From: CAZJZH01 sp964550465
GTDB taxonomy: Bacteria; Patescibacteriota; Patescibacteriia; JACRDY01
Reading direction: 5' to 3'
Length of the DNA: 18,166 bases
NCBI GenBank assembly: GCA_964550465.1
Contig: CAZJZH010000016.1
Span: forward strand, 1-18,166
The notes under the pieces were generated by a model. That model was not told where the DNA came from. It did no database searches and was given only the letters and a program-made list of their open reading frames with translations. A program made the position numbers and the translations under genes. Below, piece after piece: positions 1 through 9,162 of the stretch. Positions within the stretch are counted from its first letter, which is position 1, and each line of letters begins with the position of its first letter.

Positions 1-2285
1 ACCAGCAGCAGTTTAAGCATGTGCTGGTTGATGAGTTTCAGGACACCAACTGGGCGCAGTACCAGCTGATTAAACAGTTGGCCGCTCCGCAAGACAACCT
101 AACTGTGGTAGGAGACGATGACCAGGCTATTTACCGCTTCCGTGGCGCTTCAGTCAGTAATATTTTGACCTTTACCAGTGATTATCCAAAGGCTAAGCAA
201 GTAGTGCTGTCTGAAAATTACCGCTCCGCTCAGTCAATTCTGGATTTAGCCCACCAGTTTATCCAGCACAATAATCCTCACCGGCTAGAGGCGCAGCTAC
301 AGGACGACAGTAGTCTGGCCCAAGCCGCTAAGCAGCGCAAGGTCAGTACCAAGCAGTTTAAGCCGATTAGCAAGGCGCTGACGGCCGCTGGTCAGGTAGG
401 TGAGGGGACGATTGAGCACCTGCACTTCACCACCGGTCAAGCAGAGGTTAAGGGAGTAATTGAAAAAATAACCCAACTCAAGGCGGCTGATGCCGATCTA
501 CTGTGGTCTGATTTTGCCATCCTCATCCGTGCTAACAACCAAGCCAAACCGTTTACCGCTGCTCTGCAACAGGCCGGTGTACCTTTTCATTTTATGGCCC
601 TGCGGGGGCTCTACAGCAAAGAAGCAGTGCTGGATGTGATTGCTTACCTGAAGCTGCTCGATAACTACCATGAGAGCCCAGCCCTGTGGCGGGTCTTGAA
701 TTTGCCGACCATCACCATGACGGACAGTGATCGTATCGCTCTGACTCACCACGCTAAGTACAAAGGTATTTCACTGTACGAGAGTCTGCAGCAGGCTGAT
801 GTGTCTGGTAAGGTGTCATCATCTGGCGTTCAAACAGTGGCTGAGCTGCTCACCATGATTCGTAAACATACCGAGCTGGCGCGGACTAAATCAGCCAGCG
901 AGGTCTTTGTCCAGGCCTTTACGGATCTGGGATACTTAGAATACCTCAAGGATTTGGACGGGGACGGTCAAGAGCAGCTGGGGTATTTACGGCAGCTGTT
1001 TGATAAGATGCGCTCCTTTGAGCAGACGCAGGATGAGCCGACTGTTAAACAATTCATGGCCATGCTGGAGCTGGAACGCGAATCAGGCGAAGAGGGTGGA
1101 CTGGCTTTTGACCCCAATATTGGTCCGGAAACGGTTAAGGTGATGACAGTACACGCCGCTAAGGGCTTAGAATTCAAACACGTCTTTATTGTTAACCTGG
1201 TCCAGCTGCGGTTTCCGAGCACCAATCGGGCTGAGCCGATTAGCCTGCCTGAGCCACTGATTCGTGAAGTTACTACTGGCGGTGACCCGCACATTGAAGA
1301 AGAGCGGCGGCTGTTCTACGTGGCCATGACGCGGGCTAAAGAGGGGCTGTATCTGACCTCAGCCCAAGACTACGGCGGGGCGCGCAAGAAAAAACTGTCC
1401 CAATTTTTACATGAGATTGGCTATGAAGACACGCCGGCTCTAGGCGGACAGCAGGCAATGGTTGAGCCAGCAGAGGCTCAACAGAAACAGCCGACTGAGC
1501 TGACACTACCACTGCCCAAAAAGTTTGCCTATTCGCAGCTGTCCTCATACCAGAAGTGCCCGCTGCAGTATAAGTACGCCTATGTCTTGAAAATCCCCAC
1601 TTTTGGCAATAAAGCCTTTAGTTTTGGTTCCACCATTCATAACACCTTGCAGAAATTTATTGCTCTATTTACCCAAGCTGACACCGGCCAAGGTGACCTG
1701 TTTAACCAAGATGATACGCCAGCCAAGATTCCACCACTGCAGACGCTGCTGGACATCTACGAACAGCAGTGGATTGATGCCTGGTACCCTGACCCTAAGA
1801 CGAAAACAGAATACAGGGCCAAGGGTAAGCAGCTGCTGACGGAGTATCACAAGGTCTTACAAAAAACTAAGCCACGACCAATCGCCTTGGAGCAAGGGTT
1901 CACTATTAAAGTCGGGCCACACAGTGTGGGTGGGCGAATTGACCGAATTGATCGTTTGGCGGATGGCACGGTTGAAGTGGTTGACTACAAAACCGGAGCG
2001 CCCAAAGAGAGCCTACAGGCGGATGATAAAATGCAGCTATTGATTTACCAACTAGCCGTGGAAGGCCCACTACAGATGGAGCCTAGTAAGTTGACGTACT
2101 ACTACATTGAGGATCAAAAGGCTATCAGCTTCTTGGGTAAGGAAAAAGACAAGAAAAAGATTGAAACAGAAATGTTTGATACCATTGAGCGGATCAAGAG
2201 CGGCGACTTTACCCCCACCCCGGGTTGGGCCTGTCGCTACTGTGACTTCAAAGAAATCTGTGAGTTCCGTGATCCTAATGCTTAG
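1..2285 (+). CDS. UvrD/PcrA-like helicase with C-terminal RecB-type nuclease (5' partial)
   Basis: ATP-dependent superfamily 1A DNA helicase fused to a nuclease, expected to act in double-strand-break or recombination repair. The reading frame (codons from base 3) is open at the left edge, so the N-terminus with the Walker A motif lies outside the window. Visible helicase motifs, in order: II (VLVDEFQDTN, about nt 39-68), III (GDDDQAIYRFRGA), IV (LSENYRS), V (VMTVHAAKGLEF) and VI (EEERRLFYVAMTRAK). From about nt 1520 a PD-(D/E)XK nuclease follows, with GRIDRID, VVDYKTG and a QLLIYQLAVE stretch. One Cys (YQKCPLQY) precedes it and three (CRYCDFKEIC) follow it; this is the arrangement of the 4Fe-4S cluster in AddB/RecB-family nucleases. 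The stop TAG is separated from the next start by only three bases. The exact family role (PcrA, AddA-like or AdnA/B-like) is inference. Confidence 0.95.
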   Translation, partial: QQQFKHVLVDEFQDTNWAQYQLIKQLAAPQDNLTVVGDDDQAIYRFRGASVSNILTFTSDYPKAKQVVLSENYRSAQSILDLAHQFIQHNNPHRLEAQLQDDSSLAQAAKQRKVSTKQFKPISKALTAAGQVGEGTIEHLHFTTGQAEVKGVIEKITQLKAADADLLWSDFAILIRANNQAKPFTAALQQAGVPFHFMALRGLYSKEAVLDVIAYLKLLDNYHESPALWRVLNLPTITMTDSDRIALTHHAKYKGISLYESLQQADVSGKVSSSGVQTVAELLTMIRKHTELARTKSASEVFVQAFTDLGYLEYLKDLDGDGQEQLGYLRQLFDKMRSFEQTQDEPTVKQFMAMLELERESGEEGGLAFDPNIGPETVKVMTVHAAKGLEFKHVFIVNLVQLRFPSTNRAEPISLPEPLIREVTTGGDPHIEEERRLFYVAMTRAKEGLYLTSAQDYGGARKKKLSQFLHEIGYEDTPALGGQQAMVEPAEAQQKQPTELTLPLPKKFAYSQLSSYQKCPLQYKYAYVLKIPTFGNKAFSFGSTIHNTLQKFIALFTQADTGQGDLFNQDDTPAKIPPLQTLLDIYEQQWIDAWYPDPKTKTEYRAKGKQLLTEYHKVLQKTKPRPIALEQGFTIKVGPHSVGGRIDRIDRLADGTVEVVDYKTGAPKESLQADDKMQLLIYQLAVEGPLQMEPSKLTYYYIEDQKAISFLGKEKDKKKIETEMFDTIERIKSGDFTPTPGWACRYCDFKEICEFRDPNA

Positions 2286-2288
2286 ACT

Positions 2289-2579
2289 ATGCAACAGTTG
2301 AACGACATTTTACAGCGCCGACTACGCCAAGCCGGGATTGCTCAGCGGGTGACGACGGCTCAGGTGATTAGTGCTGTGCCGCAGGTGTTAGCAGGTATTA
2401 TCCCCGCCAGCACCCACAGCAAGGTCCAGGCGCTGTACATCAAAGATAAGGTGCTGACCATTGCCTGCCTGTCTTCAGTCTTAGCTCAGGAATTACGCCT
2501 GCATCAGCAGCAGATTATTGATGGATTGAACGAGAAATTTGGTCAGTCGGTAGTGGAAAGTATCCGTTTTTTGACCTAA
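2289..2579 (+). CDS. DUF721 / DciA-like small protein
   Basis: A 96-residue protein with the DUF721 pattern: a short N-terminal helical region, then a beta-rich core (YIKDKVLTIACLSSVLAQELRLHQQQIIDGLNEKFG) ending in VESIRFLT. In many bacteria DciA, a DUF721 protein, interacts with the replicative helicase DnaB and aids its loading where DnaC/DnaI is absent; a dnaB gene lies elsewhere in this window. This copy is little more than the core domain, shorter than many DciA proteins. It starts three bases after the helicase stop with no Shine-Dalgarno sequence (TAG ACT ATG), suggesting translation by re-initiation. Family assignment is by pattern recognition; the DnaB role is inferred from the family. 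Confidence 0.72.
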   Translation: MQQLNDILQRRLRQAGIAQRVTTAQVISAVPQVLAGIIPASTHSKVQALYIKDKVLTIACLSSVLAQELRLHQQQIIDGLNEKFGQSVVESIRFLT

Positions 2580-2596
2580 TGCCGACCATTGTTTGT

Positions 2597-2631
2597 TTGA
2601 CCTCAATTTGCTAGGATATAAGGGTTATATC
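2597..2631 (+). promoter_or_regulatory. possible weak promoter before the membrane protein gene
   Basis: The 57-base gap after the DUF721 gene has TTGACC at 2597-2602 and AT-rich boxes TATAAG (2617-2622) and TATATC (2626-2631), the last only five bases before the ATG at 2637. Neither -10 candidate has 17-bp spacing to the -35-like box, so this is tentative. Confidence 0.3.
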
Positions 2632-2636
2632 AGCTT

Positions 2637-3023
2637 ATGGGAATTCGCGCCTACATCATCATTATGTCAATTATTGCCCTGATTTGCTTAGCATTATGGG
2701 TGGTGGTATTGAACATGATTAACCCAACGACGGCCGGCATAGTTGGCTTGATAATCTTTCACGTCAGCTTGTTTTTCTGCATTACTACTATCGGCGCGGT
2801 GGTTGGCTTACTGATTCGCCGTTGGCGCGCCCGTCAAGAGTTTGTACCACACCACGTGGTGACAGCTCTGCGACAAGGTGGACTGTTTGGTCTCTTTGTA
2901 GTCGGTTTACTGCTCTTCAGCGGTGCCCAATTATTTACGGTCGTTAACGTGCTGCTCTTAGTGGTCCTACTGGCGATTATCGAGTTTTACTTCTTGGGTG
3001 CTGATCAGGTCAAGACACCGTAA
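2637..3023 (+). CDS. small polytopic membrane protein, unknown function
   Basis: A 128-residue very hydrophobic protein I do not recognise. Helices are visible at about residues 4-28, 34-61, 78-98 and 100-120. Between helices 2 and 3 lies a short basic loop (RRWRARQEF) that should face the cytoplasm. There is no enzymatic motif or lipobox. It follows the DUF721 gene after 57 bases and is followed ten bases later by proS, so it probably belongs to the same rightward block or starts its own transcript from the AT-rich gap. It could be a lineage-specific membrane protein; no function is claimed. Confidence 0.8.
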   Translation: MGIRAYIIIMSIIALICLALWVVVLNMINPTTAGIVGLIIFHVSLFFCITTIGAVVGLLIRRWRARQEFVPHHVVTALRQGGLFGLFVVGLLLFSGAQLFTVVNVLLLVVLLAIIEFYFLGADQVKTP

Positions 3024-3033
3024 TATTTTTTCT

Positions 3034-4284
3034 ATGCGACAATCACAATTGTTTACCAAGACATTAAAAGACGCGCCACGTGATGAGCAGGCTACCAACG
3101 CCCAGCTGTTGATTCGGGCTGGGTACGCCTACAAAGAATTTGCCGGTGTCTACGCCTATCTACCCCTTGGCTTACGCGTGCTGGAGAAAATTAAAACCAT
3201 TATCCGCCAGGAGATGAACGCCATTGATGGGCAAGAAATCATCATGACCGGTTTACAGCGCCAAGAGCTGTGGCAGAAAACTGACCGTTGGGATGATGAG
3301 AAAGTCGATGTATGGTTTAAGTCACAGCTGAAGAATGGTACCGAGGTTGGTTTTGGTTGGTCACATGAGGAACCAATCACCGATATGCTCAAACAATACA
3401 TTACCAGTTATCGAGATCTGCCGGTGGCGGTGTATCAGTTTCAAACGAAGCTGCGCAATGAAATGCGAGCCAAGAGTGGCATTTTACGTGGTCGGGAGTT
3501 TGTGATGAAAGACTTATATTCATACAATATCAGTCAAGCTGCCCATGAAGCGTACTATCAACAAGTCACCGATGCTTACTTGCGGGTATTTGATCGGGTT
3601 GGTCTAGGGGCTGATACGTTTGTTACCTTTGCCGCCGGTGGAGCATTTACAGACTACAGTCATGAGTTTCAAACCATTACCGATGCCGGTGAGGATACTA
3701 TTTATATTAATCGAGAAAAAAACATCGCCATTAATGATGAAGTGCTGAACGATGCGACATTACAGCAACTAGGCGTGACGAAAGATGAGCTAGAAGCAGT
3801 CACTACCGCCGAGGTGGGTAATATTTTTACCTTTGGCACTGATAAGTGTGACCAGCTGGGTCTAACCATTACCGGTGAAGACGGTTCAACCCAACCGGTC
3901 TACCTGGGGTCATACGGTATTGGTGTTACGCGGTTGATGGGTGTGCTAGTAGAACGCTTTCACGATGATGCTGGTATTATCTGGCCGGCTGCTGTAGCGC
4001 CGTACCAGATACACCTACTTGGCCTACAAATGGATCAGCCAGCTGTGGCAGATAAGGCCGAAGCGCTGTACAAGCAGTTGACTGCAGCCGGTATCGAAGT
4101 GCTGTTTGATGATCGAGCCGATGTGTCTGTTGGGCAGAAATTTGCTGAAGCGGATTTAATTGGTTTACCGGTTCGCTTAGTGGTATCTGAAAAATCTGGC
4201 GATCAAATTGAGTATAAACGACGAGACAGCCAGGAGGCGACGTTGCTGGACCCAGCTGCTGTCATCGCACAATTGGAGGGGTAA
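3034..4284 (+). CDS. proS: prolyl-tRNA synthetase, short form without the editing insertion
   Basis: Class II aminoacyl-tRNA synthetase charging tRNA-Pro with proline. The start at 3034 (MRQSQLFTKTLKDAP) matches the usual bacterial ProS N-terminus; an in-frame ATG at 2998 would overlap the preceding gene and add non-homologous residues. Motif 2 is visible as RNEMRAKSGILRGREFVMKD, and motif 3 as GSYGIGVTRLMG. The C-terminal anticodon-binding domain follows from WPAAVAPYQIH to the end. At 416 residues it is well below the approximately 570 of standard bacterial ProS: the YbaK-like editing insertion between motifs 2 and 3 is reduced to a short linker. TAATAT (3021-3026), overlapping the upstream stop, sits seven bases before the ATG and could be a -10 box for a leaderless transcript. 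It runs into mreB. Confidence 0.96.
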   Translation: MRQSQLFTKTLKDAPRDEQATNAQLLIRAGYAYKEFAGVYAYLPLGLRVLEKIKTIIRQEMNAIDGQEIIMTGLQRQELWQKTDRWDDEKVDVWFKSQLKNGTEVGFGWSHEEPITDMLKQYITSYRDLPVAVYQFQTKLRNEMRAKSGILRGREFVMKDLYSYNISQAAHEAYYQQVTDAYLRVFDRVGLGADTFVTFAAGGAFTDYSHEFQTITDAGEDTIYINREKNIAINDEVLNDATLQQLGVTKDELEAVTTAEVGNIFTFGTDKCDQLGLTITGEDGSTQPVYLGSYGIGVTRLMGVLVERFHDDAGIIWPAAVAPYQIHLLGLQMDQPAVADKAEALYKQLTAAGIEVLFDDRADVSVGQKFAEADLIGLPVRLVVSEKSGDQIEYKRRDSQEATLLDPAAVIAQLEG

Positions 4285-4293
4285 TATCACCCT

Positions 4294-5346
4294 ATGTTTA
4301 TTGTTGACGCACTATTTGGCTCATTTTCCAAAGACCTTGGTATTGATTTGGGTACCGCTAACACCCTGGTCTATGTCCAGGGCAAGGGGATTGTCATTAA
4401 TCAGCCCTCGGTGGTAGCTATCAACACCCGCACTGATCAGATTGTGGCAGTGGGGGAAGATGCTCAGAAAATGGTCGGTAAAGCGCCGCCACATATTCAG
4501 GTGACCCGACCGCTGGTCAACGGGGTTATCTCTGACTTTGAGGTGACGGAGAAAATGTTGAAGTACTTTATTGATCAAGTGCATGCTGAGTCATACACTT
4601 TTTTACCACGCCCGCGGGTGGTGGTCGGTGTGCCGTTAGATATCACCGAGGTAGAGCGCAAAGCGGCTGAAGATGTTGTCTCATCTGCCGGCGCTCGCCA
4701 AGCTATGTTGATCGAAGAGTCAATGGCAGCAGCCATTGGTGCGCGCATGCCGGTCCAGGAGTCTGTTGGTAACCTTATCGTTGATATTGGTGGTGGTACC
4801 ACAGAAATCGCCGTCATTTCGCTGGGCGGTGTCGTCACCAGCCGGGTGATTACCACCGCTGGCGATGCTTTAAATAAAAATATCGTCCAGTACGCCCGGG
4901 AAAACTTTAACTTGCTGCTCGGTGAACCGGTAGCCGAAGAGTTAAAGAAAAAAATTGGCTCAGCGGGTAAACTGGAAGAGCCATTAGAGTTAGAGATGCG
5001 TGGCCGAGATTTGGTTTCTGGCTTGCCTAAAGAAGTACTGGTTAATGACTCTCATATCCGTGAAGCCATCAGCCGTTCAGTGAAGACAATTATTGAAAAT
5101 ATTAAAGGCACCTTGGAAGTGACGCCACCGGACTTGATTGCGGATATCTATGAGCGCGGCATGGTCTTGACGGGTGGCGGCGCGCTGTTGCGTAACTTTG
5201 ACAGTGTTATCTCGCATGCTACCCAGATTCCGGTACGAGTGGCTGATGACCCCCTGACCTGCGTGGTCCGTGGTACCGGCATGATTCTTGATGACTTAGA
5301 GCGCTTCGGCGACCTGCTGATCCCGACCACCCAAGAATTAACCTAG
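4294..5346 (+). CDS. mreB: rod-shape actin-like protein MreB
   Basis: Bacterial actin homologue that polymerises on the inner membrane face and directs elongation-type peptidoglycan synthesis. The 350-residue length is typical. Seen: the phosphate-1 loop DLGTANTLVYV, an N-terminal hydrophobic segment (MFIVDALFGSF) suited to membrane contact, the second phosphate loop DIGGGTTEIAV, and the adenosine-site motif LTGGGALLRNFD. It begins the mreB-mreC-mreD-PBP2 series, nine bases after proS. A GGAGG lies about 14 bases upstream, farther than ideal; TAATAT at 4282-4287 overlaps the proS stop, six bases before the start. Confidence 0.98.
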   Translation: MFIVDALFGSFSKDLGIDLGTANTLVYVQGKGIVINQPSVVAINTRTDQIVAVGEDAQKMVGKAPPHIQVTRPLVNGVISDFEVTEKMLKYFIDQVHAESYTFLPRPRVVVGVPLDITEVERKAAEDVVSSAGARQAMLIEESMAAAIGARMPVQESVGNLIVDIGGGTTEIAVISLGGVVTSRVITTAGDALNKNIVQYARENFNLLLGEPVAEELKKKIGSAGKLEEPLELEMRGRDLVSGLPKEVLVNDSHIREAISRSVKTIIENIKGTLEVTPPDLIADIYERGMVLTGGGALLRNFDSVISHATQIPVRVADDPLTCVVRGTGMILDDLERFGDLLIPTTQELT

Positions 5347-5351
5347 TTGCT

Positions 5352-6152
5352 ATGGAACCAGCACGACAGACAAGCCGGGCTGGCTGGTGGGTATCAACCA
5401 TCGGACTGGTGGTCATTGGTGTGGTGGTATATTTTAGCGGCGCAGGCCACTGGCTGATCAGTCAATCAATTCGTCTGGCGGCTCCCGCTCAGGAGCGATT
5501 AGCGGCCGGTGCTGGCAGCATTGACCAGCGGCGCAGTCGAGACGAGTTGCTAGCAGAAAACCAGGCTCTCCAGGAGCAGCTGGCAGCTTTGGCATTTGAC
5601 GCGGCCGCTCTGCGAACCCTGGAGCAGGAAAACCGCCAATTTCGAGAGCAATTAAACTTTATTGATAGCCAAGACCTGGCTTTTGCTGCCGCCCGGGTGA
5701 TTGCTCGTGTGCCGACTGACCAGTTTTCTGGTGTAGTGATTAACCAGGGGCAACAAGCCGGCGTGGTAGCGGGCGCGCCCGTTATTGCCGGTGAAGGAGT
5801 GTTGGTAGGTCGGGTGGTCAGTGTGGAGCCCTATCAAAGTATTGTCCGGCTACTCAATGACAGTCAGAGTACTATTGCTGCCATGGTTCAGAACGGCACG
5901 GAAACCATTGGCATTGTTCAGGGGTTGTACGGTCTGAGTGTGCAGCTAGATATGGTTCCCAAAGAAGAACCGATTGCCGTTGGTGATACCGTGGTGACCT
6001 CAGGCTTGCAAGCCGGCGTACCGGCCGGTCTACTGCTCGGTACTGTTGAGAGTGTTGACACTGCTTCCAGTAGTATTTTTACTCAGGCAGTCCTCCAGCC
6101 ATTGCTTGACTACCGAGCACTGTCAATTGTAACCGTGCTGGTAACTGAATAG
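5352..6152 (+). CDS. mreC: rod-shape determining protein MreC
   Basis: Bitopic membrane protein of the elongasome that links MreB to the periplasmic PBP2 and stimulates it. The 266 residues show the family layout: a short cytoplasmic tail, one transmembrane helix at about residues 12-32, a coiled-coil at about 60-100 rich in Glu/Gln/Leu/Ala, then two beta-barrel domains with typical phrases (ARVIARVPTDQFSG, GVLVGRV, GDTVVTSGLQAGVPAGLLLGTV). It starts five bases after the mreB stop without a Shine-Dalgarno sequence. Confidence 0.95.
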   Translation: MEPARQTSRAGWWVSTIGLVVIGVVVYFSGAGHWLISQSIRLAAPAQERLAAGAGSIDQRRSRDELLAENQALQEQLAALAFDAAALRTLEQENRQFREQLNFIDSQDLAFAAARVIARVPTDQFSGVVINQGQQAGVVAGAPVIAGEGVLVGRVVSVEPYQSIVRLLNDSQSTIAAMVQNGTETIGIVQGLYGLSVQLDMVPKEEPIAVGDTVVTSGLQAGVPAGLLLGTVESVDTASSSIFTQAVLQPLLDYRALSIVTVLVTE

Positions 6153-6155
6153 CCT

Positions 6156-6695
6156 ATGCGCATACCATCATGGCCACAATTGATCGGTAGCGGGCTGCTC
6201 AGTTGGTTGTTGGTTATACTGCAAACCAGTTTTATTGCTAGTTTGCCAGGCTGGTGGGCCCTGGTTCCACTCAGCTTGATGGTTATTATCTTTGTTGAGC
6301 TAATTATTGATTTACCAACAGCTGTCTGGATGGCTATTATTGGCGGCATGACGGTAGAGGTCTTTAGCCCCTTCACCGTTGGCAGCGTGGTGGTGCCGTT
6401 GTTGATCAGTATGGTGGTGATGAATATGTTGTTTCAACTGCTGTTTACCAATCGTTCGCTGTTGTCTCTCACCATGCTGGGCAGTGTGGGACTATTAGTT
6501 TTTCACACCCTGCAGTGGCTGTGGAATCAGGCTACTTACTGGCTTGGTATTCAACAGGTCCAGCCGTATTGGTCTTGGAGTATGTTCGTCCTAGAGTGGC
6601 TGTGGCTGCTGGTGGGATTGAGTCTATTATTTGTCATTAGCCAGTCAGCCTCTAAGCGTCTACGGTCAACATTTTTAGCCAGCGGGCGTCGCTAG
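6156..6695 (+). CDS. mreD: MreD-like membrane protein
   Basis: A 179-residue polytopic protein with about five hydrophobic segments (residues about 9-30, 33-58, 66-92, 98-120, 138-165). Sequence conservation of MreD is low, so the call rests on hydropathy, size and its position between mreC and the PBP2 gene, where MreD is normally found. MreD is an elongasome component whose biochemical role is not well defined. Its start follows the mreC stop with the spacing TAG-CCT-ATG, and the next gene follows it with TAG-TCT-ATG, indicating coupled translation. Confidence 0.82.
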   Translation: MRIPSWPQLIGSGLLSWLLVILQTSFIASLPGWWALVPLSLMVIIFVELIIDLPTAVWMAIIGGMTVEVFSPFTVGSVVVPLLISMVVMNMLFQLLFTNRSLLSLTMLGSVGLLVFHTLQWLWNQATYWLGIQQVQPYWSWSMFVLEWLWLLVGLSLLFVISQSASKRLRSTFLASGRR

Positions 6696-6698
6696 TCT

Positions 6699-8681
6699 AT
6701 GGATAATCCATTTCCTATTCAAGATGACAGTGTGGTTGGCGGTCGCCTCAGTGGTCGCCGCAAAACCAACTGGGTAGAGTCTATTTTTACCAAAGCAGCC
6801 GGCGTCAGCCAGACTGTTAGTCAGACGGTGCGTCACGAACAGAGCGCCCATTTTGTGGGGCGGGGAGTGTCGTATAGTCGGCTGACTATTTTTATGGTCA
6901 TTTTGAGTATTGGCGTTGGGCTACTGTTTGCTCGGGCCGGCTACTTACAGGTGGTCCAAGGGGATGATTTTCAGTCTCTAGCAGAGGGTAATCGTATTCG
7001 CGTACTAGCCACCACCGCGCCCCGCGGCGTCTTTTTTGATCGCTATGGTCGTCAGTTAGCCCGCAACATTGCTAGTTATAACGTCTTTATTACCCCAGCT
7101 GACCTGCCAGACAGCGAGACGGCGCAGCAGCAGGTCTTTAGCATACTGGGACAGAGCATTGATTTGCCTGCCAACGCGGTCAGTACTTTAGTCAAGAACC
7201 GCAGCGCTGGACCATACCAGCCGGTGTTAATCGCCCAGGGTTTAACCTATGAGCAGATTTTAGCGGTGTCATTGGCGCAGAACGAGTTACCGGGCGTATT
7301 TATGCGGGAAGGTTTTCGCCGACAGTACAGCCTGGAGACGCAAGATGGGATCGCCCAGTCACTGTCACACCTGTTTGGCTATACGGGTTTGCTCAATCAA
7401 GGGGAATACCAAACCTTGGCGGAGCAAGGCTATGCCCTGAATGATATTATTGGGAAAAGTGGCTTGGAGCGACAGTATGAGGCGGCCCTGCGCGGCACTC
7501 CGGGTCGACAGCAAGTAGAGGTAACCGCAGCTGGTCGACTGACCACCGTCATTGCTGAGGATCCGCCGGTGCCTGGTCAAGACATTACCCTGGCTATTGA
7601 TGCTGAGTTGCAGCAGCAGTCAGAGGCAGCTCTACGGAGCGTCTTAGAGCAGTACAATAAAAAACGCGGTGCGGTGGTGGCGCTCAACCCCCAGAACGGT
7701 GAAGTCTTAGCGCTGGTGTCACTGCCTAGTTTTGACGCCAACGAGTTTGCTGCCGGTATTGCCTCAGAACGCTACAGTCAGTTGCTCAATGATCCAGACA
7801 AGCCGTTATTTAATCGAGCGGTGGCTGGCGTCTATCCTTCAGGCTCAACTATTAAGCCGGTGATGGTTATTGCTGCGCTGGCAGAGGGTATCATTACCCC
7901 ACAGACGACCTTCCTCAGTGTTGGCGGTATTGCCGTCAAGCAGTGGTTTTTCCCTGACTGGAAGGCTGGTGGCCATGGGCTGACCAATGCCTACACGGCT
8001 ATCGCTGAGTCAGTTAACACCTTTTTCTATTCAATCGGTGGTGGGGTGCCCCGTGGCGGTAATCCAGCTAATGGTTATGAGTTTGAAGGACTGGGTCCGT
8101 ATCGTATCACTCAGTGGTTAGAGCGCTTTGGTTTAGGCAGGGCTAGTGGGCTAGACTTTCCTCAGGAGAACAGTGGCTTTGTGCCTAGCGTGGAATGGAA
8201 AAACGACACTTATGGTGAGTTGTGGTATATTGGTGATACCTATAACTTATCAATTGGGCAGGGGAATTTACTGGTAACACCACTGCAAGTGGCCAACTGG
8301 ACTGCGGTGGTGGCTAATGGTGGTACCCTCTATCAACCACGTTTAGCTCTGCGGATTGGTGATGAGCCAGTGCCACCAGTAGTCATTACTGACCAGATTG
8401 CCCCACCAGATGCTATTGCAGTGGCTCAGGAAGGTATGCGTCAAACAGTCTTACGTGGTTCTGCGCAATCATTTCAATCACTACCGATTACCGCCGCAGC
8501 CAAGACCGGTACGGCTCAGTGGAGTAATGCGGCTGAGCCACATGCCTGGTTTGCTAGCTACGCTCCGTTTGAAAACCCAGAAATTGTAGTGGTCACCCTG
8601 GTGGAAGAGGGCGAAGAGGGTAGTCGTACTGCTGCCGCAGTAGCTCGCCAAATTTTACAAGCCTATGCCCAACAACGCTAG
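6699..8681 (+). CDS. mrdA: penicillin-binding protein 2, elongation-specific transpeptidase
   Basis: Class B PBP that cross-links peptidoglycan for cell elongation with MreBCD and RodA. The 660 residues comprise a polar, probably disordered cytoplasmic tail of about 58 residues (longer than usual), one transmembrane anchor at about 62-80, the pedestal/dimerisation domain (TTAPRGVFFDRYGRQLARN), and a C-terminal transpeptidase domain. Catalytic motifs are complete: SxxK as S383-TIK (PSGSTIKP), SxN as S438-V-N440, and KTGT at 602-605. No rodA follows, so the partner glycosyltransferase must be encoded elsewhere. The last 17 bases overlap the next gene. Confidence 0.96.
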   Translation: MDNPFPIQDDSVVGGRLSGRRKTNWVESIFTKAAGVSQTVSQTVRHEQSAHFVGRGVSYSRLTIFMVILSIGVGLLFARAGYLQVVQGDDFQSLAEGNRIRVLATTAPRGVFFDRYGRQLARNIASYNVFITPADLPDSETAQQQVFSILGQSIDLPANAVSTLVKNRSAGPYQPVLIAQGLTYEQILAVSLAQNELPGVFMREGFRRQYSLETQDGIAQSLSHLFGYTGLLNQGEYQTLAEQGYALNDIIGKSGLERQYEAALRGTPGRQQVEVTAAGRLTTVIAEDPPVPGQDITLAIDAELQQQSEAALRSVLEQYNKKRGAVVALNPQNGEVLALVSLPSFDANEFAAGIASERYSQLLNDPDKPLFNRAVAGVYPSGSTIKPVMVIAALAEGIITPQTTFLSVGGIAVKQWFFPDWKAGGHGLTNAYTAIAESVNTFFYSIGGGVPRGGNPANGYEFEGLGPYRITQWLERFGLGRASGLDFPQENSGFVPSVEWKNDTYGELWYIGDTYNLSIGQGNLLVTPLQVANWTAVVANGGTLYQPRLALRIGDEPVPPVVITDQIAPPDAIAVAQEGMRQTVLRGSAQSFQSLPITAAAKTGTAQWSNAAEPHAWFASYAPFENPEIVVVTLVEEGEEGSRTAAAVARQILQAYAQQR

Positions 8682-9162
8682 AACTATTTTGGTTATCGGT
8701 GTGGCTGTAGCTATTATTATTAGTGCCACCGTCTTAACTATCCAGCGCTCAATTATGCAGACGAACGATACCTCACCACCAGCCTTGCCCGTGGAGACAG
8801 CTCGGTTGCAGGTGGGCAGTCACACTATCACTGCAGTTATAGCTCGTAGTCTGGAGGAACAAAAACAGGGACTATCTGGCCAACCGCACATGGCAGCTGA
8901 TGTTGGTATGTTGTTTGTCTATGATACTCCTCGGGTGCAAAACTTCTGGATGGTTGATATGCGGTTTCCCCTGGATATTATCTGGATTAACCAAGGCAAG
9001 ATTATTGGTGTGGCTGAGCAGGTGCCACCACCACAGGAGAATGAGCCGATTGCCCGCGTGTCTTCTGGTCAGCCAGCCGACATGGTACTAGAGGTTAATG
9101 GCGGGTTTTTCGCCGCTCACCAGCTACAGATTGGTGATGCCGTCACTATCTTGACAGACTAA
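8665..9162 (+). CDS. membrane-anchored DUF192 protein
   Basis: A 165-residue protein with one N-terminal hydrophobic helix (about residues 7-26), either an anchor or an uncleaved signal, then a DUF192 domain. Recognisable elements are the LSGQPHMAADVGMLFVY stretch, the FWMVDMRFPLDIIWI core, and the VLEVNGGFFAAHQLQIGD end. DUF192 proteins are widespread small, mostly exported proteins without a firmly established function. The start overlaps the PBP2 gene by 17 bases, so translation is probably coupled and the product is made with the wall-synthesis operon. The last bases contain the -35 box of rplU. Confidence 0.88.
   Translation: MPNNARTILVIGVAVAIIISATVLTIQRSIMQTNDTSPPALPVETARLQVGSHTITAVIARSLEEQKQGLSGQPHMAADVGMLFVYDTPRVQNFWMVDMRFPLDIIWINQGKIIGVAEQVPPPQENEPIARVSSGQPADMVLEVNGGFFAAHQLQIGDAVTILTD

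Noticed and set aside
2998..3033. Upstream ATG extending ProS by 12 residues
   Set aside because: It overlaps the membrane protein gene, and the canonical ProS N-terminus MRQSQLF starts at 3034.
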